Part shown: positions 32,659 to 41,614 of the stretch, piece by piece
Position numbering within the stretch: position 1 is the first letter of the stretch
Layout of the letters: every line of letters starts with the position of its first letter
Source of the DNA: an uncultured Bacteroides sp.
GTDB lineage: Bacteria; Bacteroidota; Bacteroidia; Bacteroidales; Bacteroidaceae
DNA length: 62,021 nucleotides
Assembly: GCF_949298305.1 (NCBI RefSeq)
Contig: NZ_CASFWU010000004.1
Location: forward strand, 1 to 62,021
Direction of reading: 5' to 3'
The notes under the pieces: generated by a model
The model's database searches: none
The model's input: only the letters and a program-made list of their open reading frames with translations
Told to the model about the DNA's origin: nothing
Translations under genes and position numbers: made by a program

Positions 32659-33759
32659 TTATGACTCAGTGATTCCAAATTTATAGATTGTGATTTGTTG
32701 GTATTCATCACCCGGAAGCAGTACAGCCGAAGGGAAGTGTGGCTTGTTGGGGGTGTCGGGGAAGCATTGTGCTTCGAAGCAGACGGCACTTCGTGCGGGG
32801 TAGGTGGCTCCGTGTGCGCCTGCAAAGCCTCCAAGCCAGTTGCCCGTGTACAGTTGTACGCCGTTTTCGGTGGTATATACCTCCATGGTGCGTCCGCTTT
32901 CGGGCTCGGTGCAGGTTGCTGCCAGGGTAAGCTCGCCGGCTTCGGTCTTGTTCAGCACATAGCAGTGGTCGTATCCGGTTCCGTTGATAAGTTGCTGGAA
33001 CTTGTCATTAATCCGTTCGCCGATGGTGTGGGGCGTACGGAAGTCCATGGGTGTTCCTTCCACTTTACTGATTTCTCCAGTAGGAATGGACACTTCATCA
33101 ATAGGTACATAAAAATCGGCGTTGATTGTAACAATGTTGTTCAGAACAGTAGGAGTGGGATTGGCTATGCCTGCCAGGTTGAAAAAACCGTGATTGGTCA
33201 GGTTGACTACGGTGGCTTTGTCTGTTGTGGCTCTGTATTCAATAACGAGGGCATTGGTTTCGTTTTCCAGCCGGTAGGTCATTTCTACCTCAAGGTTGCC
33301 GGGGAAGCCTTCCTCGCCGTCGGCGGAGGTGTAGTTGAAAATGACTGTTGTCGGGTCGGGTTGGACGGCATCCCAAACTCGGGTGTGGAAACCGGTGGGA
33401 CCTCCGTGCAGGGAGTTGGGGCCGTTGTTGATGGCCAATTGATGTTTTTCTCCATATAAAGTGAATTCGCCCTTTGCAATGCGGTTTCCATATCTTCCGA
33501 TGGTGGTGTTCAGAAATGGTTCGGGGCTATGAATAACACTTTCGATGTTGTCATGGCCCAAAACTACATTGGCATACTTGCCGTTTTTGTCTGGAACCAT
33601 GATGGATAGGATGGCGCATCCGTAGTTAGTGACTGCAACTTCCATTCCCTGTGCATTTTTAAGGATAAACAGATCTGTTTTCTTACTATCTATATCCTTT
33701 TGAAAGTTCTTTTTGTCCAATCCGGACAAATTACCTTCTGTTGGGGTAGTGTTTATCAT
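32659..33759 (-). CDS. galM: Aldose 1-epimerase (mutarotase)
   Basis: A 366-residue cytoplasmic enzyme (no signal peptide) that interconverts alpha and beta galactose so that GalK can use it. 'TIGRYGNRIAKGEFTLYGEK' holds the conserved Arg, 'NNGPNSLHGGPTGFHTRVW' the first His, and 'VVNLTNHGFFNLAG' the catalytic His. The catalytic Glu is in the C-terminal 'AVCFEAQCFPDTPN'. It heads the galactose operon. Confidence 0.95.
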   Translation of the reverse strand: MINTTPTEGNLSGLDKKNFQKDIDSKKTDLFILKNAQGMEVAVTNYGCAILSIMVPDKNGKYANVVLGHDNIESVIHSPEPFLNTTIGRYGNRIAKGEFTLYGEKHQLAINNGPNSLHGGPTGFHTRVWDAVQPDPTTVIFNYTSADGEEGFPGNLEVEMTYRLENETNALVIEYRATTDKATVVNLTNHGFFNLAGIANPTPTVLNNIVTINADFYVPIDEVSIPTGEISKVEGTPMDFRTPHTIGERINDKFQQLINGTGYDHCYVLNKTEAGELTLAATCTEPESGRTMEVYTTENGVQLYTGNWLGGFAGAHGATYPARSAVCFEAQCFPDTPNKPHFPSAVLLPGDEYQQITIYKFGITES

Positions 33760-33783
33760 ACGTGGTATTATTTAAATTTCTTG

Positions 33784-33814
33784 CAAATAAAACGAAATTC
33801 TTTTGTTCTCCCAA
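33784..33814 (-). promoter_or_regulatory. Promoter of the galactose operon
   Basis: On the minus strand, TTG (33812-33814), a 20-base spacer and TTTATTTG (33784-33791), one base from TAnnTTTG, 24 bases before the galM ATG. Confidence 0.5.
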
Positions 33815-33866
33815 GTAAATGGAAAGAAATGTGAGGAATGTTTTAGGAAAGTTTAGCGTTTAACAA

Positions 33867-33899
33867 TTGTGTGGTAAATTGAATTTTTTTGTATGTTTG
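33867..33899 (+). promoter_or_regulatory. Promoter of manA
   Basis: TTG (33867-33869), a 22-base spacer and TATGTTTG (33892-33899). Diverges from the galactose operon. Confidence 0.6.
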
Positions 33900-33956
33900 T
33901 CGCATCTATAATCACTAAAAGTCACATTTATATTGAATGTCTAACTAAAACATCAA

Positions 33957-34928
33957 ATGTATCCTCTAAAATTTGAGCCTATTTTGAAGCAGACGCTTTG
34001 GGGAGGCGACAAGATTATCCCATTCAAACATCTGAATGAAAACCTGACCAACGTGGGAGAGAGTTGGGAAGTATCTGCCGTAGAAGGCAGCGAGTCTGTG
34101 GTGGCAAACGGAGCAGACAAAGGACTTACCTTGTCCGAAATGGTCAGAAAGTACAAGGAAGAACTGGTTGGCGAGGAGAACTATTCCCGTTTCGGAAATA
34201 AGTTTCCTTTGTTGATAAAGTTCATTGACGCTAAGCTGGATTTGTCCATTCAGGTACATCCGGGAGATGAATTGGCCAAGAAACGGCATAACAGCTTTGG
34301 CAAAAATGAAATGTGGTATGTCATTGCCGCAGACAAGGGTGCCAAACTGATTTCGGGCTTTTCGGAGCAGATTACTCCCAAAGAATACAAGGAACGGGTA
34401 TATAACGGGACTTTTGCCGAAGTACTTCAGACTTGCGACATTCAGCCGGGTGATGTATTCTATGTGCCAGCAGGCCGTGTACACGGCATCGGGGCCGGTG
34501 CATTTGTGGCTGAAATTCAGCAGACTTCGGATATCACTTACCGCATTTTTGACTATAACCGGAAGGATAAGGACGGGAAGTCGCGCGAACTGCATACGGC
34601 ACAGGCTTTGGATGCCATTAATTTTGCCGATGTACAGGATGATTTCCGTACATCTTACGAGCATTTGAAAAACGAGCCGGTGGAGATTGTAGCAAGTCCT
34701 TATTTCACGACTTCTGTTTATGATATGACGGAAGAAATCTCCTGTGATTACTCTGAACTTGATTCGTTCGTCATCTTTATCTGTACGGAAGGAACTTGTC
34801 GGATGACGGATAACGAAGGCAATTCGTTTACATTGTGTGCGGGTGAGACGGTGTTGCTTCCGGCAACAACCCAAGAAATGACCATCGTGCCAGAAGGGAG
34901 TGTGAAGTTGCTAGAAACTTATGTGTGA
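33957..34928 (+). CDS. manA: Mannose-6-phosphate isomerase, class I
   Basis: A 323-residue zinc isomerase linking fructose-6-phosphate and mannose-6-phosphate, which feeds GDP-mannose and fucose synthesis. The start 'MYPLKFEPILKQTLWGGDKI' is standard for the short bacterial class. Zinc ligands are in 'LSIQVHPGDELAKKRHN' (Gln, His), 'KNEMWYVI' (Glu) and 'VPAGRVHGIGAGAF' (His). It is monocistronic with a terminator. It could supply mannose donors for the exopolysaccharide locus 5 kb away, but that is inference. Confidence 0.95.
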   Translation: MYPLKFEPILKQTLWGGDKIIPFKHLNENLTNVGESWEVSAVEGSESVVANGADKGLTLSEMVRKYKEELVGEENYSRFGNKFPLLIKFIDAKLDLSIQVHPGDELAKKRHNSFGKNEMWYVIAADKGAKLISGFSEQITPKEYKERVYNGTFAEVLQTCDIQPGDVFYVPAGRVHGIGAGAFVAEIQQTSDITYRIFDYNRKDKDGKSRELHTAQALDAINFADVQDDFRTSYEHLKNEPVEIVASPYFTTSVYDMTEEISCDYSELDSFVIFICTEGTCRMTDNEGNSFTLCAGETVLLPATTQEMTIVPEGSVKLLETYV

Positions 34929-34950
34929 CAGTAATTGTTGAAAATAAATG

Positions 34951-34990
34951 AGGCCGCTTCTGGATTTCGTTTGAAAGGAGCGGCCTTCTT
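34951..34990. terminator. Terminator between convergent manA and the small-gene cluster
   Basis: AGGCCGCTTC pairs with GGAGCGGCCT with one G-U pair, and TTCTTT follows on the plus strand. Confidence 0.75.
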
Positions 34991-35024
34991 TATGGATGAA
35001 CGGCTGAGAAAAGTGATGGGTGTG

Positions 35025-35276
35025 CTATCTGAAAGACCTTCGGAATCTTTTCATCAGTTTGATGCCCAAGACGATGCCGTCAAATATAGCCATACCTGTA
35101 TTGAATGCCCGCATCATGGCACCAGCCTTCTTGGTGGTAGGTATGAAAGGGGTAAGCATGTTTCGCGTCAGGTTTGTCATCACCTCTTTCTGTTGGTCGA
35201 GCTCTTTCTTGAGCTGGGCTTTGCGCTGAATGATGTTTTCTAACGTGACGGTTTGTGAGGTGGGGATATTGTTCAT
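35025..35276 (-). CDS. Small conserved-type protein, third gene of YtxH-holin cluster
   Basis: An 83-residue protein with a Gln/Lys-rich helical first half ('ENIIQRKAQLKKELDQQKEV'). A more hydrophobic second half follows ('AGAMMRAFNTGMAIFDGIVL'), then a strongly basic end (KLMKRFRRSFR). No named domain is recognised. It starts 14 bases after the holin-like gene, so it belongs to the same transcript, and this three-gene arrangement looks deliberate. A peripheral or membrane-associated role is likely. Confidence 0.75.
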   Translation of the reverse strand: MNNIPTSQTVTLENIIQRKAQLKKELDQQKEVMTNLTRNMLTPFIPTTKKAGAMMRAFNTGMAIFDGIVLGIKLMKRFRRSFR

Positions 35277-35290
35277 TATCGTATGGCTTA

Positions 35291-35650
35291 TTATTTGGAT
35301 TTGTCAAGAAACAGACTGGCTATGAATTTGACCATCGGGTCAATAATCAGTTTCTTGGGGTAAATGTAAAGCAGAACCATCAGCAGAATGTGTAAGCAGG
35401 CTATCAGACCAAAACTGATGACAAGTCCGCCCACCATGGGGCTTATGACATAGGCTAGCGTAAAAGACAAATAGAACAAAGCCACCATGCCCAAGATGAT
35501 GATTAAAAGCAACAGGATGAGGTTTGAAAGCAGTATGGATAACTTTTCAGTTACTTCCAGCTTGGTGTATTCTTTCTGGAGTTCCAGATATTTCTTGAAC
35601 TCGATGACCAGTTGCCGGATATTTTCAATGCTTTTGTCGTCTCCAAACAT
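35291..35650 (-). CDS. Phage-holin-3-6-like / Actinobacterial-type DUF1469 membrane protein
   Basis: A 119-residue protein. The N-terminal amphipathic helix (about 8-38) is followed by two long hydrophobic helices ('LLSNLILLLLIIILGMVALF' and 'LIACLHILLMVLLYIY') and a basic tail. The layout matches the putative-holin superfamily (PF07332), which in Bacteroidetes usually sits beside YtxH genes and is chromosomal rather than phage. It probably works in envelope or general stress. Spacing is 23 bases after the YtxH gene. Confidence 0.85.
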   Translation of the reverse strand: MFGDDKSIENIRQLVIEFKKYLELQKEYTKLEVTEKLSILLSNLILLLLIIILGMVALFYLSFTLAYVISPMVGGLVISFGLIACLHILLMVLLYIYPKKLIIDPMVKFIASLFLDKSK

Positions 35651-35673
35651 AGTGGCTCTGTTTTTGGGTCGGT

Positions 35674-35883
35674 TTATTCAGCAGATTCGCCTTTGATTTC
35701 TGCGGCAATTTCGTCTACCAGGTTGTCCATGTCGTTGCGGTTCAGACGGATGCCTTTCTTGCGGAGAATCTCTGCAATTTTGTTACGGGTGTCTTCTCCT
35801 TTTTCGGGAGCGAATAATACGCCAAGAGCTGCGCCTACTGCTGCGCCGCCCAAGAATGCTGCTAAAATGTTCAATCCTTTCAT
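35674..35883 (-). CDS. YtxH-domain small protein
   Basis: A 69-residue protein. A glycine/alanine-rich helix ('ILAAFLGGAAVGAALGVLFA') is followed by 'PEKGEDTRNKIAEI', the YtxH hallmark, and an acidic helical tail. These proteins are membrane-associated and often stress-induced. It is the first gene of the cluster, with a promoter 39 bases upstream. Confidence 0.9.
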   Translation of the reverse strand: MKGLNILAAFLGGAAVGAALGVLFAPEKGEDTRNKIAEILRKKGIRLNRNDMDNLVDEIAAEIKGESAE

Positions 35884-35921
35884 AATAATGTTCCTTTCTT
35901 TGTTTTTAAAAGTTTATGTAG

Positions 35922-35950
35922 CAAAACTAACGATTTTTTTTTGAAAACAA
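35922..35950 (-). promoter_or_regulatory. Promoter of the YtxH cluster
   Basis: On the minus strand, TTG (35948-35950), an 18-base spacer and TAGTTTTG (35922-35929). Confidence 0.55.
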
Positions 35951-36467
35951 TTCTTTTTCCTCTTTTTTTTCTTACAATTTGCAAAGTTTATTGGATTGGA
36001 GGGTTGAACGGGCCTGAAAGGGGGCGTGAGGCCTCTGTCCGGTGACGAAATACGGCTATGAGATACTCGTGAAGGCCGTGCATGGCGGGGCTTCGGTTGT
36101 TGCTCATAGCCGGTTGCGGATTGCCTTACGGTTGTAGGGAACCTTCGCTTATTTTGTCTTCTTCTCAAGTTTCGGTTTTATCGACTATACCTTCATATAA
36201 CAATTAGAAGATGTTTTGAGCGAAGCTAAACTTGCAGGAGTTAAAGGAATTAAAAGGAAGCCCCCTCCTACTCCCCCCGAAGGGGAGGGACCCCCCAAGG
36301 TGGGCTTAGGAGTAAAAGCCGATAGACAAGAAAATGAAGAATGAAGAATGATGAATGAAGAATTTATTAATCATTTACCATTAACCATTTACCATTCATA
36401 AAAGGTATCGGCTTAACTCCTTAACTTCTTAACTACTTAACAACCAGATAAATATTAAATCCGGAAC
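35951..36467. other. Gene-free gap with inverted and short repeats
   Basis: Contents: a perfect 10-bp inverted repeat, CGGCTATGAG (36053-36062) with CTCATAGCCG (36103-36112); a C/G-rich hairpin near 36260-36305 ('ccccccgaaggggaggg'); 'atgaagaatg' direct repeats near 36330-36360; and a CATTTACCATTAACC block (36371-36397) like 1915-1951. No credible gene. Confidence 0.6.
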
Positions 36468-37115
36468 TTAAGCTTTCTTCTTCTTGACTCCCTGGTAGAT
36501 GAGGAAGAGGACCACCACAACGGCAATGCCCAGGATGGCGTAGCCCAGTTCGTGACTGTATTTGGTGGCCAATACATAGACATCGTTGGTAGTCTTGAGG
36601 TCGGTGAACTTATAAATCAGATAGCCGATGGTGGCCAGAATGGAGTTCCAAATGCCGGCCCCTAAAGTGGTGTAGAGCAGGAAAGGACCCATTTTCATGC
36701 CGGCCAGTCCGGCAGGGATACTGATGAGCTGGCGTACGGCGGGGATGAGACGCCCGAAGAAGGTGGAGGCCACACCGTGTTTCCTGAAGTATTCTTCGGC
36801 ATGGCGTACTTTCTCTTCGTCGATGAGGCATAGGTGTCCGAAGCGGCTGTTGGCAAATTTATAGACGATGGGGCGTCCCAACCACTTGGCCAGGTAGTAG
36901 TTTACCAATGCGCCGAGGTCGGCTCCGATGGTGGCGAACACCACGACCAGAAAAATGTTCATACTGTCGTCGGCCATTGCCTTCCATGCGGCGGGCGGCA
37001 CTACGGCTTCCGACGGAAACGGTATGAAGGAGCTTTCGATGGCCATGAAGATGGTTACTACCCAATAATTCAGATTCTCTAAAACCCATTTGAGGAGTTC
37101 TGCAACTGATTCCAT
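36468..37115 (-). CDS. DedA-family membrane protein
   Basis: A 215-residue polytopic protein of the DedA/SNARE-associated superfamily. Members are linked to polyprenyl-phosphate or phospholipid recycling and membrane potential. 'IESSFIPFPSEAVVPPAAW' carries the conserved acidic residue near the N-terminus. 'FFGRLIPAVRQLISIPAGLA' is the signature Arg-rich re-entrant loop with its Pro. It has about five helices and a basic C-terminus (GVKKKKA). It starts 41 bases after the TPR gene's stop, so the two may be co-transcribed. Confidence 0.94.
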   Translation of the reverse strand: MESVAELLKWVLENLNYWVVTIFMAIESSFIPFPSEAVVPPAAWKAMADDSMNIFLVVVFATIGADLGALVNYYLAKWLGRPIVYKFANSRFGHLCLIDEEKVRHAEEYFRKHGVASTFFGRLIPAVRQLISIPAGLAGMKMGPFLLYTTLGAGIWNSILATIGYLIYKFTDLKTTNDVYVLATKYSHELGYAILGIAVVVVLFLIYQGVKKKKA

Positions 37116-37156
37116 GTTTTAAAGTTGTTGTTTTTATGATGAAAAATAGAATACTT

Positions 37157-38566
37157 TTATAAGTTCATGAGTTTTCTGAAGATTTTAGTCAGTTCTTCCG
37201 CATCGTTTTCTTTCAGCAATCGCTGGATGTTTTCTACATCTTTTGTATTGATGGGGACTTCACAAAGCTGGTTGTATTTCTGGAAGTTCTTCATGTCCAT
37301 CATCATCAGATAGACTACGGACAGTCTTTCATTGATGCCTTCAAAGTCTGGCTCCATTTCTTTAACATGTTCGAAGGCCATTTGGGCAAATTCCAAATCT
37401 CCGGCTTCCAGACAGTTTTCACCGATATCGTACCATGTGTCGGCATAGGGTGAGTAAAGTAATGCCATGGACCATCTTTGGGCAGCTTTTTCACGGTTGC
37501 CTTCTTCTAGATAGATACGTCCTTCTATCAAATGGGCGTCTATGTCCTCCGGATTGATTTCGTATGCTTTCTTGCAATATTGGTGGGCTTTACGCTTGTT
37601 TCCCAACTTGTGGAGGCAAAGGGCTGCATTGGCATAGAATAGTGAAAGGGATTCTGAGTCTGGAGCGCTTGTACGGATGGCTTTCTCCAGGAATTTATAA
37701 CCTTCTTCCCATTCTCCGTTTGTCAGTTTGTTCATGGCGATGACGCTGTTCACAAAGTCAGGTGCCACAATCTTGTACTTTTCGGCTATCAAATAGTTTT
37801 TTATGGCCTCTTCTTCGTTACCGAGATGAAAGAAGGCGTGTCCACGAGTAAGATAAGCTTCGGCATATTCTTCGTCACTGACGATGGCATAGTCGCAGGC
37901 TTCAATGGCTTTGTCATATTGTTGTGTATCAAGGTAACAGCGAGCTAGTCCGTACCAATAGGGAGCAGAGTAAGGATTTCTGTCTATTAATTTATTGTAG
38001 AACTTGATTGCTTCTTCATTTTTTCTTTCTGCATAAAGAAGATCGGCGGTAACTGCTATGTATGCTTCGTCGTCGGTGTATCGTTCCTCGCCTTGTTTCA
38101 ACCATGCTCTAGCTTTTTCTAGGCAAGCCATATCAATGAAAGTATAGACTATTTCAACGATATCGGCTAAAGTTTCTTCGCCTTTAATCGTATCGAGCAG
38201 CTTTTCTGCTTCGTCCATTCTTCCTTCACCTAATAAAATGTTTGCTTTCAATATTTTTACCTCTGGTGAATAGTCGTCGCGTATGCTGTCCGCTATTTGT
38301 TTGGCCTTTTCTCGATTTCGGGAGTCTAAATACAGATAAGCTTGTTCCACCAGTAATGGGGTGCTTTCAGGGTGTAGCTCCAGCCCGTATACTGTAATTT
38401 CCATGGCGGCTTCATGTTTGCCGCGAAGGGCATACCAGTCTGCCAAATCTGCACAATCGTCTGCATCCAAATAAATGGATTTCCCTTCGGTTTTGGCCGC
38501 TTCGTATTGTTCAGATAGTTCAAACAATTCTTTGTCCCTTCCGGAATACAGGTTCTTTCTATTCAT
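37157..38566 (-). CDS. Tetratricopeptide-repeat protein
   Basis: A 469-residue soluble-looking protein with no signal peptide. It is made of about ten TPR-like helical pairs (for example 'APYWYGLARCYLDTQQYDKA' and 'AEAYLTRGHAFFHLGNEEEA'). The sequence is acidic. TPR proteins act as protein-interaction scaffolds; the partner is unknown. Its codon use is more AT-rich than the flanking genes. It is likely co-transcribed with the DedA gene. Confidence 0.92.
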   Translation of the reverse strand: MNRKNLYSGRDKELFELSEQYEAAKTEGKSIYLDADDCADLADWYALRGKHEAAMEITVYGLELHPESTPLLVEQAYLYLDSRNREKAKQIADSIRDDYSPEVKILKANILLGEGRMDEAEKLLDTIKGEETLADIVEIVYTFIDMACLEKARAWLKQGEERYTDDEAYIAVTADLLYAERKNEEAIKFYNKLIDRNPYSAPYWYGLARCYLDTQQYDKAIEACDYAIVSDEEYAEAYLTRGHAFFHLGNEEEAIKNYLIAEKYKIVAPDFVNSVIAMNKLTNGEWEEGYKFLEKAIRTSAPDSESLSLFYANAALCLHKLGNKRKAHQYCKKAYEINPEDIDAHLIEGRIYLEEGNREKAAQRWSMALLYSPYADTWYDIGENCLEAGDLEFAQMAFEHVKEMEPDFEGINERLSVVYLMMMDMKNFQKYNQLCEVPINTKDVENIQRLLKENDAEELTKIFRKLMNL

Positions 38567-38622
38567 TGATGATGAGTTCCTTTTTTTGCTCGTTATAAAC
38601 TTTCTGTTGGATTTTTATAAAA

Positions 38623-38653
38623 CGTGCAGGGACGGAGTTTCCGTCCTTGCACG
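38623..38653 (-). terminator. Terminator of glnS
   Basis: CGTGCAGGGACGGA-gtt-TCCGTCCTTGCACG, a 14-bp stem with one G-U pair. On the minus strand TTTTATAAAAA follows. Confidence 0.85.
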
Positions 38654-38758
38654 CTTAGAAAATAGTTTCAAAGACGTGTGATGCTTGGAAAAAGTCGGAT
38701 AAGGGAGCTGTTTGACTTTATTTCTCCAAGCATTTTAGTCCCGATGAATCCAATCCCG

Positions 38759-40498
38759 TCATTTGTTGATTTTTCCCCAAGTGTCCTTCAAACCTACCGT
38801 ACGGTTGAATACCATCTTCTCGGGCGTGGAGTCGGGGTCTACGTTGAAATAGCCGATGCGTTGGAATTGCAGGTAGGTGAGGGGAGCCATGCCTGCGGCA
38901 AACTTCTCGATGTAGCAGCAGGGCAGTACTTGGAGAGAGTCCGGATTTATGATTTCCTTCATGGCAGTCAGGGCGTCGCAATTCTTTGCTTCGCGGATGG
39001 CGGCCAACTCGTCGCGCGGATTCTCCACCTTCCACAAGCGGTCGTACAGGCGTACTTCGGCTTCAAGACAATGGGCGCAGCTCACCCAATGCAGGGTACC
39101 TTTCACCTTGCGGTTGGCGCCCGGCATTCCGCTTTTTGACTCGGGGTCGTATTCGCAATAGACTTCCACTACCTCGCCTGCTTCGTTTTTCTTGCATCCT
39201 GTACACTTGACGATGTAGGCGTTTTTCAGGCGCACTTCCTGACCGGGAGTCATGCGGAAATATTTCTTGGGAGCGTCTTCCATAAAGTCATCACGTTCCA
39301 TCCACAATTCGCGGCTGAACTCGATGAGGTGACTGCCTTCTTCGGGACGTTCGGGGTTGTTGATAGCTTCCATCTCTTCAACCTGCCCCTCAGGATAGTT
39401 GGTAATGATGAGCTTCACGGGGGTCAGCACGGCAGATATACGTGTGGCTCGTTCGTTCAAGTCTTCGCGGACGGCGCTTTCCAGCAGGGCGAACTCGTTC
39501 AGGGCATCGTAGGTGGTATAGCCAATCTTGTCGATGAACTTATGGATGGACTCGGGCGAGTAGCCGCGACGGCGGAAACCACAGATGGTCGGCATACGGG
39601 GGTCGTCCCATCCGTTGACCAAGCCTTCCTTAACGAGCGTCAGCAGGTTGCGTTTGCTCATCAGGGTATAGCTCAGATTCAGCTTGTTGAACTCATACTG
39701 GCGGGGGCGGTTGTCGTCCAGGTCCTTGCCTTCTTTCAACCAGTCGACGAAGAGGTCATATAACGGGCGGTGAACTACGAACTCGAGCGTACAGAGCGAG
39801 TGGGTGACACCTTCGAAGAAATCGCTTTGTCCGTGGGCAAAGTCGTACATCGGATAGGCTTTCCATTTGGTGCCTGTGCGATGATGGGGATGCTTCACCA
39901 CGCGGTAGATGATGGGGTCGCGGAAGTGCATGTTGGGATTGGCCATGTCAATCTTGGCGCGAAGCACCATGGCACCTTCCTCAATCTCTCCGCTGTTCAT
40001 CTTCTGGAAAAGCTCCAGGTTCTCTTCGATGGGGCGGTTGCGGAAGGGGCTTTCCACGCCGGGCTGGGTGGGAGTGCCCTTCTGGGCGGCAATCTGTTCG
40101 GAAGTCTGTTCGTCAATGTAGGCTTTTCCCTCCTTGATGAGGCGGATGGCAAAGTCCCAGAGTTGCTGGAAGTAGTCAGAAGCATAGTATTCGTTGCCCC
40201 ACTGGTAGCCCAGCCACTGGATGTCTTCCTTGATGGCTTCCACGTACTCTACGTCTTCTTTGGTAGGGTTGGTGTCGTCAAAGCGCAGGTTGCAGACGCC
40301 GCCGTGTTTGGCGGCGATGCCGAAGTCGAGGCAGATGGCTTTGGCATGTCCGATGTGGAGGTAGCCGTTGGGCTCGGGCGGGAAACGCGTCTGTACTCTT
40401 CCCCCATTCTTTCCTTCTTTCAAGTCGTTCTCTACTATCTGTTCAATGAAGTTCAGGCTTTTCTTTTCGCCCGCTTCTTCGTTCTTTATTTCTGCCAT
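38759..40498 (-). CDS. glnS: Glutaminyl-tRNA synthetase
   Basis: A 579-residue class I synthetase that charges tRNA-Gln directly. HIGH motif in 'RFPPEPNGYLHIGHAKAICL', 'LRFDDTNPTKEDVEYV', and the KMSKS loop as 'TLMSKRNLL'. The C-terminal half is the anticodon-binding beta-barrel pair. Length is close to the usual 550-580. Its presence implies the organism need not rely on the amidotransferase route for Gln-tRNA. Confidence 0.97.
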   Translation of the reverse strand: MAEIKNEEAGEKKSLNFIEQIVENDLKEGKNGGRVQTRFPPEPNGYLHIGHAKAICLDFGIAAKHGGVCNLRFDDTNPTKEDVEYVEAIKEDIQWLGYQWGNEYYASDYFQQLWDFAIRLIKEGKAYIDEQTSEQIAAQKGTPTQPGVESPFRNRPIEENLELFQKMNSGEIEEGAMVLRAKIDMANPNMHFRDPIIYRVVKHPHHRTGTKWKAYPMYDFAHGQSDFFEGVTHSLCTLEFVVHRPLYDLFVDWLKEGKDLDDNRPRQYEFNKLNLSYTLMSKRNLLTLVKEGLVNGWDDPRMPTICGFRRRGYSPESIHKFIDKIGYTTYDALNEFALLESAVREDLNERATRISAVLTPVKLIITNYPEGQVEEMEAINNPERPEEGSHLIEFSRELWMERDDFMEDAPKKYFRMTPGQEVRLKNAYIVKCTGCKKNEAGEVVEVYCEYDPESKSGMPGANRKVKGTLHWVSCAHCLEAEVRLYDRLWKVENPRDELAAIREAKNCDALTAMKEIINPDSLQVLPCCYIEKFAAGMAPLTYLQFQRIGYFNVDPDSTPEKMVFNRTVGLKDTWGKINK

Positions 40499-40527
40499 AG
40501 TGTGTTATAGTTATTCGTATTCTGACG

Positions 40528-40535
40528 CAAAAATA
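40528..40535 (-). promoter_or_regulatory. -7 element for glnS
   Basis: TATTTTTG on the minus strand, 30 bases before the glnS ATG, in the 58-base gap after pstS. It suggests glnS is transcribed separately from pstS. No clear -33. Confidence 0.45.
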
Positions 40536-40556
40536 CGACTATTTTTTTGTATATCG

Positions 40557-41387
40557 TTATTTGACGGGAATATATCCGCTCTTTTTAATGATTTCTTGTC
40601 CCGCGGGCGAGAGGATAAATTGGAGGAGCGGCTCCACCTGGTTGGCATTGCGTTGGTTGTAGTAGTAGTAAAGCGGGCGGACGATGGGATAAGTCTTGTT
40701 GACGGCGTTCTCCAGTGTGGGGGCGGCAAAGTGAGTGCCGTCGTATGAGACGTTGAGTGACTTGACGCGGGGGGATACGTAGGCAAGCCCTACATAGCCG
40801 ATGGCGCCGCGTGTCTGGCTGACGGACTGGATGATGGCTCCCGTGGCGGGCATGGAGAGGCTGCTGCTCATGTAGTTCTTGTTCTTCAGCACGCTTTCCT
40901 TGAAAAACTCGTAGGTGCCCGAGGAGGTCTCGCGGGAGTAGACTACGATTTTGCGGTCTTCGCCCCCCACTTCTTTCCAGTTCGTGATTTTTCCTCGGAA
41001 GATGTCCTCCAGTTGTTGGCGTGTCAGTTGGCTGACTGGATTGGACGGATGCACCACTACGGCCAGGGCGTCGTAGGCAACGGGAACTTCCACCAGCTCT
41101 TCGCCGAGTTTTTTGGCTTTCATCTTCTCGCTGAACTTGATGCTTCGCGAGGCCATGCCGATGTCGGTCGTCCCGTCCAGCAGGGCGGATATGCCTACAC
41201 CCGAACCTCCGCCTGTCACGGTGACGCGGGCGTTGGGGTGGAGGGCCATGAAGCGTTCGGCGGTCTGTTGCGCAATGGGGAGTACGGTGTCGCTTCCCTT
41301 GATGCGTTGTGCCTGCACGTTGTTGGCCGTCAGCGTGAGGAACAGAACGGCCAGCAGGATGAGTGGGGTTTTCACTGAGTTTTGCAT
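40557..41387 (-). CDS. pstS: Periplasmic phosphate-binding protein
   Basis: A 276-residue substrate-binding protein of the PstS family (PBP-like type). Signal peptide MQNSVKTPLILLAVLFLTLT through AQA. The phosphate site includes 'IKGSDTVLPIAQ', 'TGGGSGVGISALLDGTTDIG', and 'SRETSSGTYEFFKESVL' with the Arg/Ser/Thr cluster. It is divergent from pstC, sharing the Pho-box-like region, which is the usual Bacteroides arrangement. Confidence 0.95.
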   Translation of the reverse strand: MQNSVKTPLILLAVLFLTLTANNVQAQRIKGSDTVLPIAQQTAERFMALHPNARVTVTGGGSGVGISALLDGTTDIGMASRSIKFSEKMKAKKLGEELVEVPVAYDALAVVVHPSNPVSQLTRQQLEDIFRGKITNWKEVGGEDRKIVVYSRETSSGTYEFFKESVLKNKNYMSSSLSMPATGAIIQSVSQTRGAIGYVGLAYVSPRVKSLNVSYDGTHFAAPTLENAVNKTYPIVRPLYYYYNQRNANQVEPLLQFILSPAGQEIIKKSGYIPVK

Positions 41388-41477
41388 AATGGTTCTTGTT
41401 AGTTGGGCGACTTCCTCCTTTGGAATAAAGGCGGAAATCTGTTTTCAAATCTTTGTTGCAAAGAAAACAAATGGATG

Positions 41478-41546
41478 TTACATTTGTTTTACAAACAGTG
41501 TCGGGGGAGGGGTTGTAATACAAATGTAATACACTTGTAACATTTC
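41478..41546. promoter_or_regulatory. Divergent Pho-box-like operator between pstS and pstC
   Basis: Plus strand: TGTAA direct repeats at 41514, 41525 and 41536, exactly 11 bases apart (TGTAATACAAA, TGTAATACACT, TGTAACATTTC). Minus strand: TGTAA repeats whose complements TTACA lie at 41478 and 41489, also 11 apart. Eleven-base direct repeats, one per helical turn, are the classic PhoB box design. TTTCTTTG at 41585-41592 is a plausible -7 for pstC with no TTTG at -33, as expected for an activated promoter. Confidence 0.75.
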
Positions 41547-41614
41547 TTTCAAACTCCAGTCACACTTCCTTAACACGTTCTCCGTTTCTTTGCATACAGA
41601 AATCAATAGGCAAC

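Noticed and set aside
35291..35650. Prophage holin
   Set aside because: No lysin or other phage genes nearby; the YtxH neighbourhood is the usual chromosomal setting for this family in Bacteroidetes.
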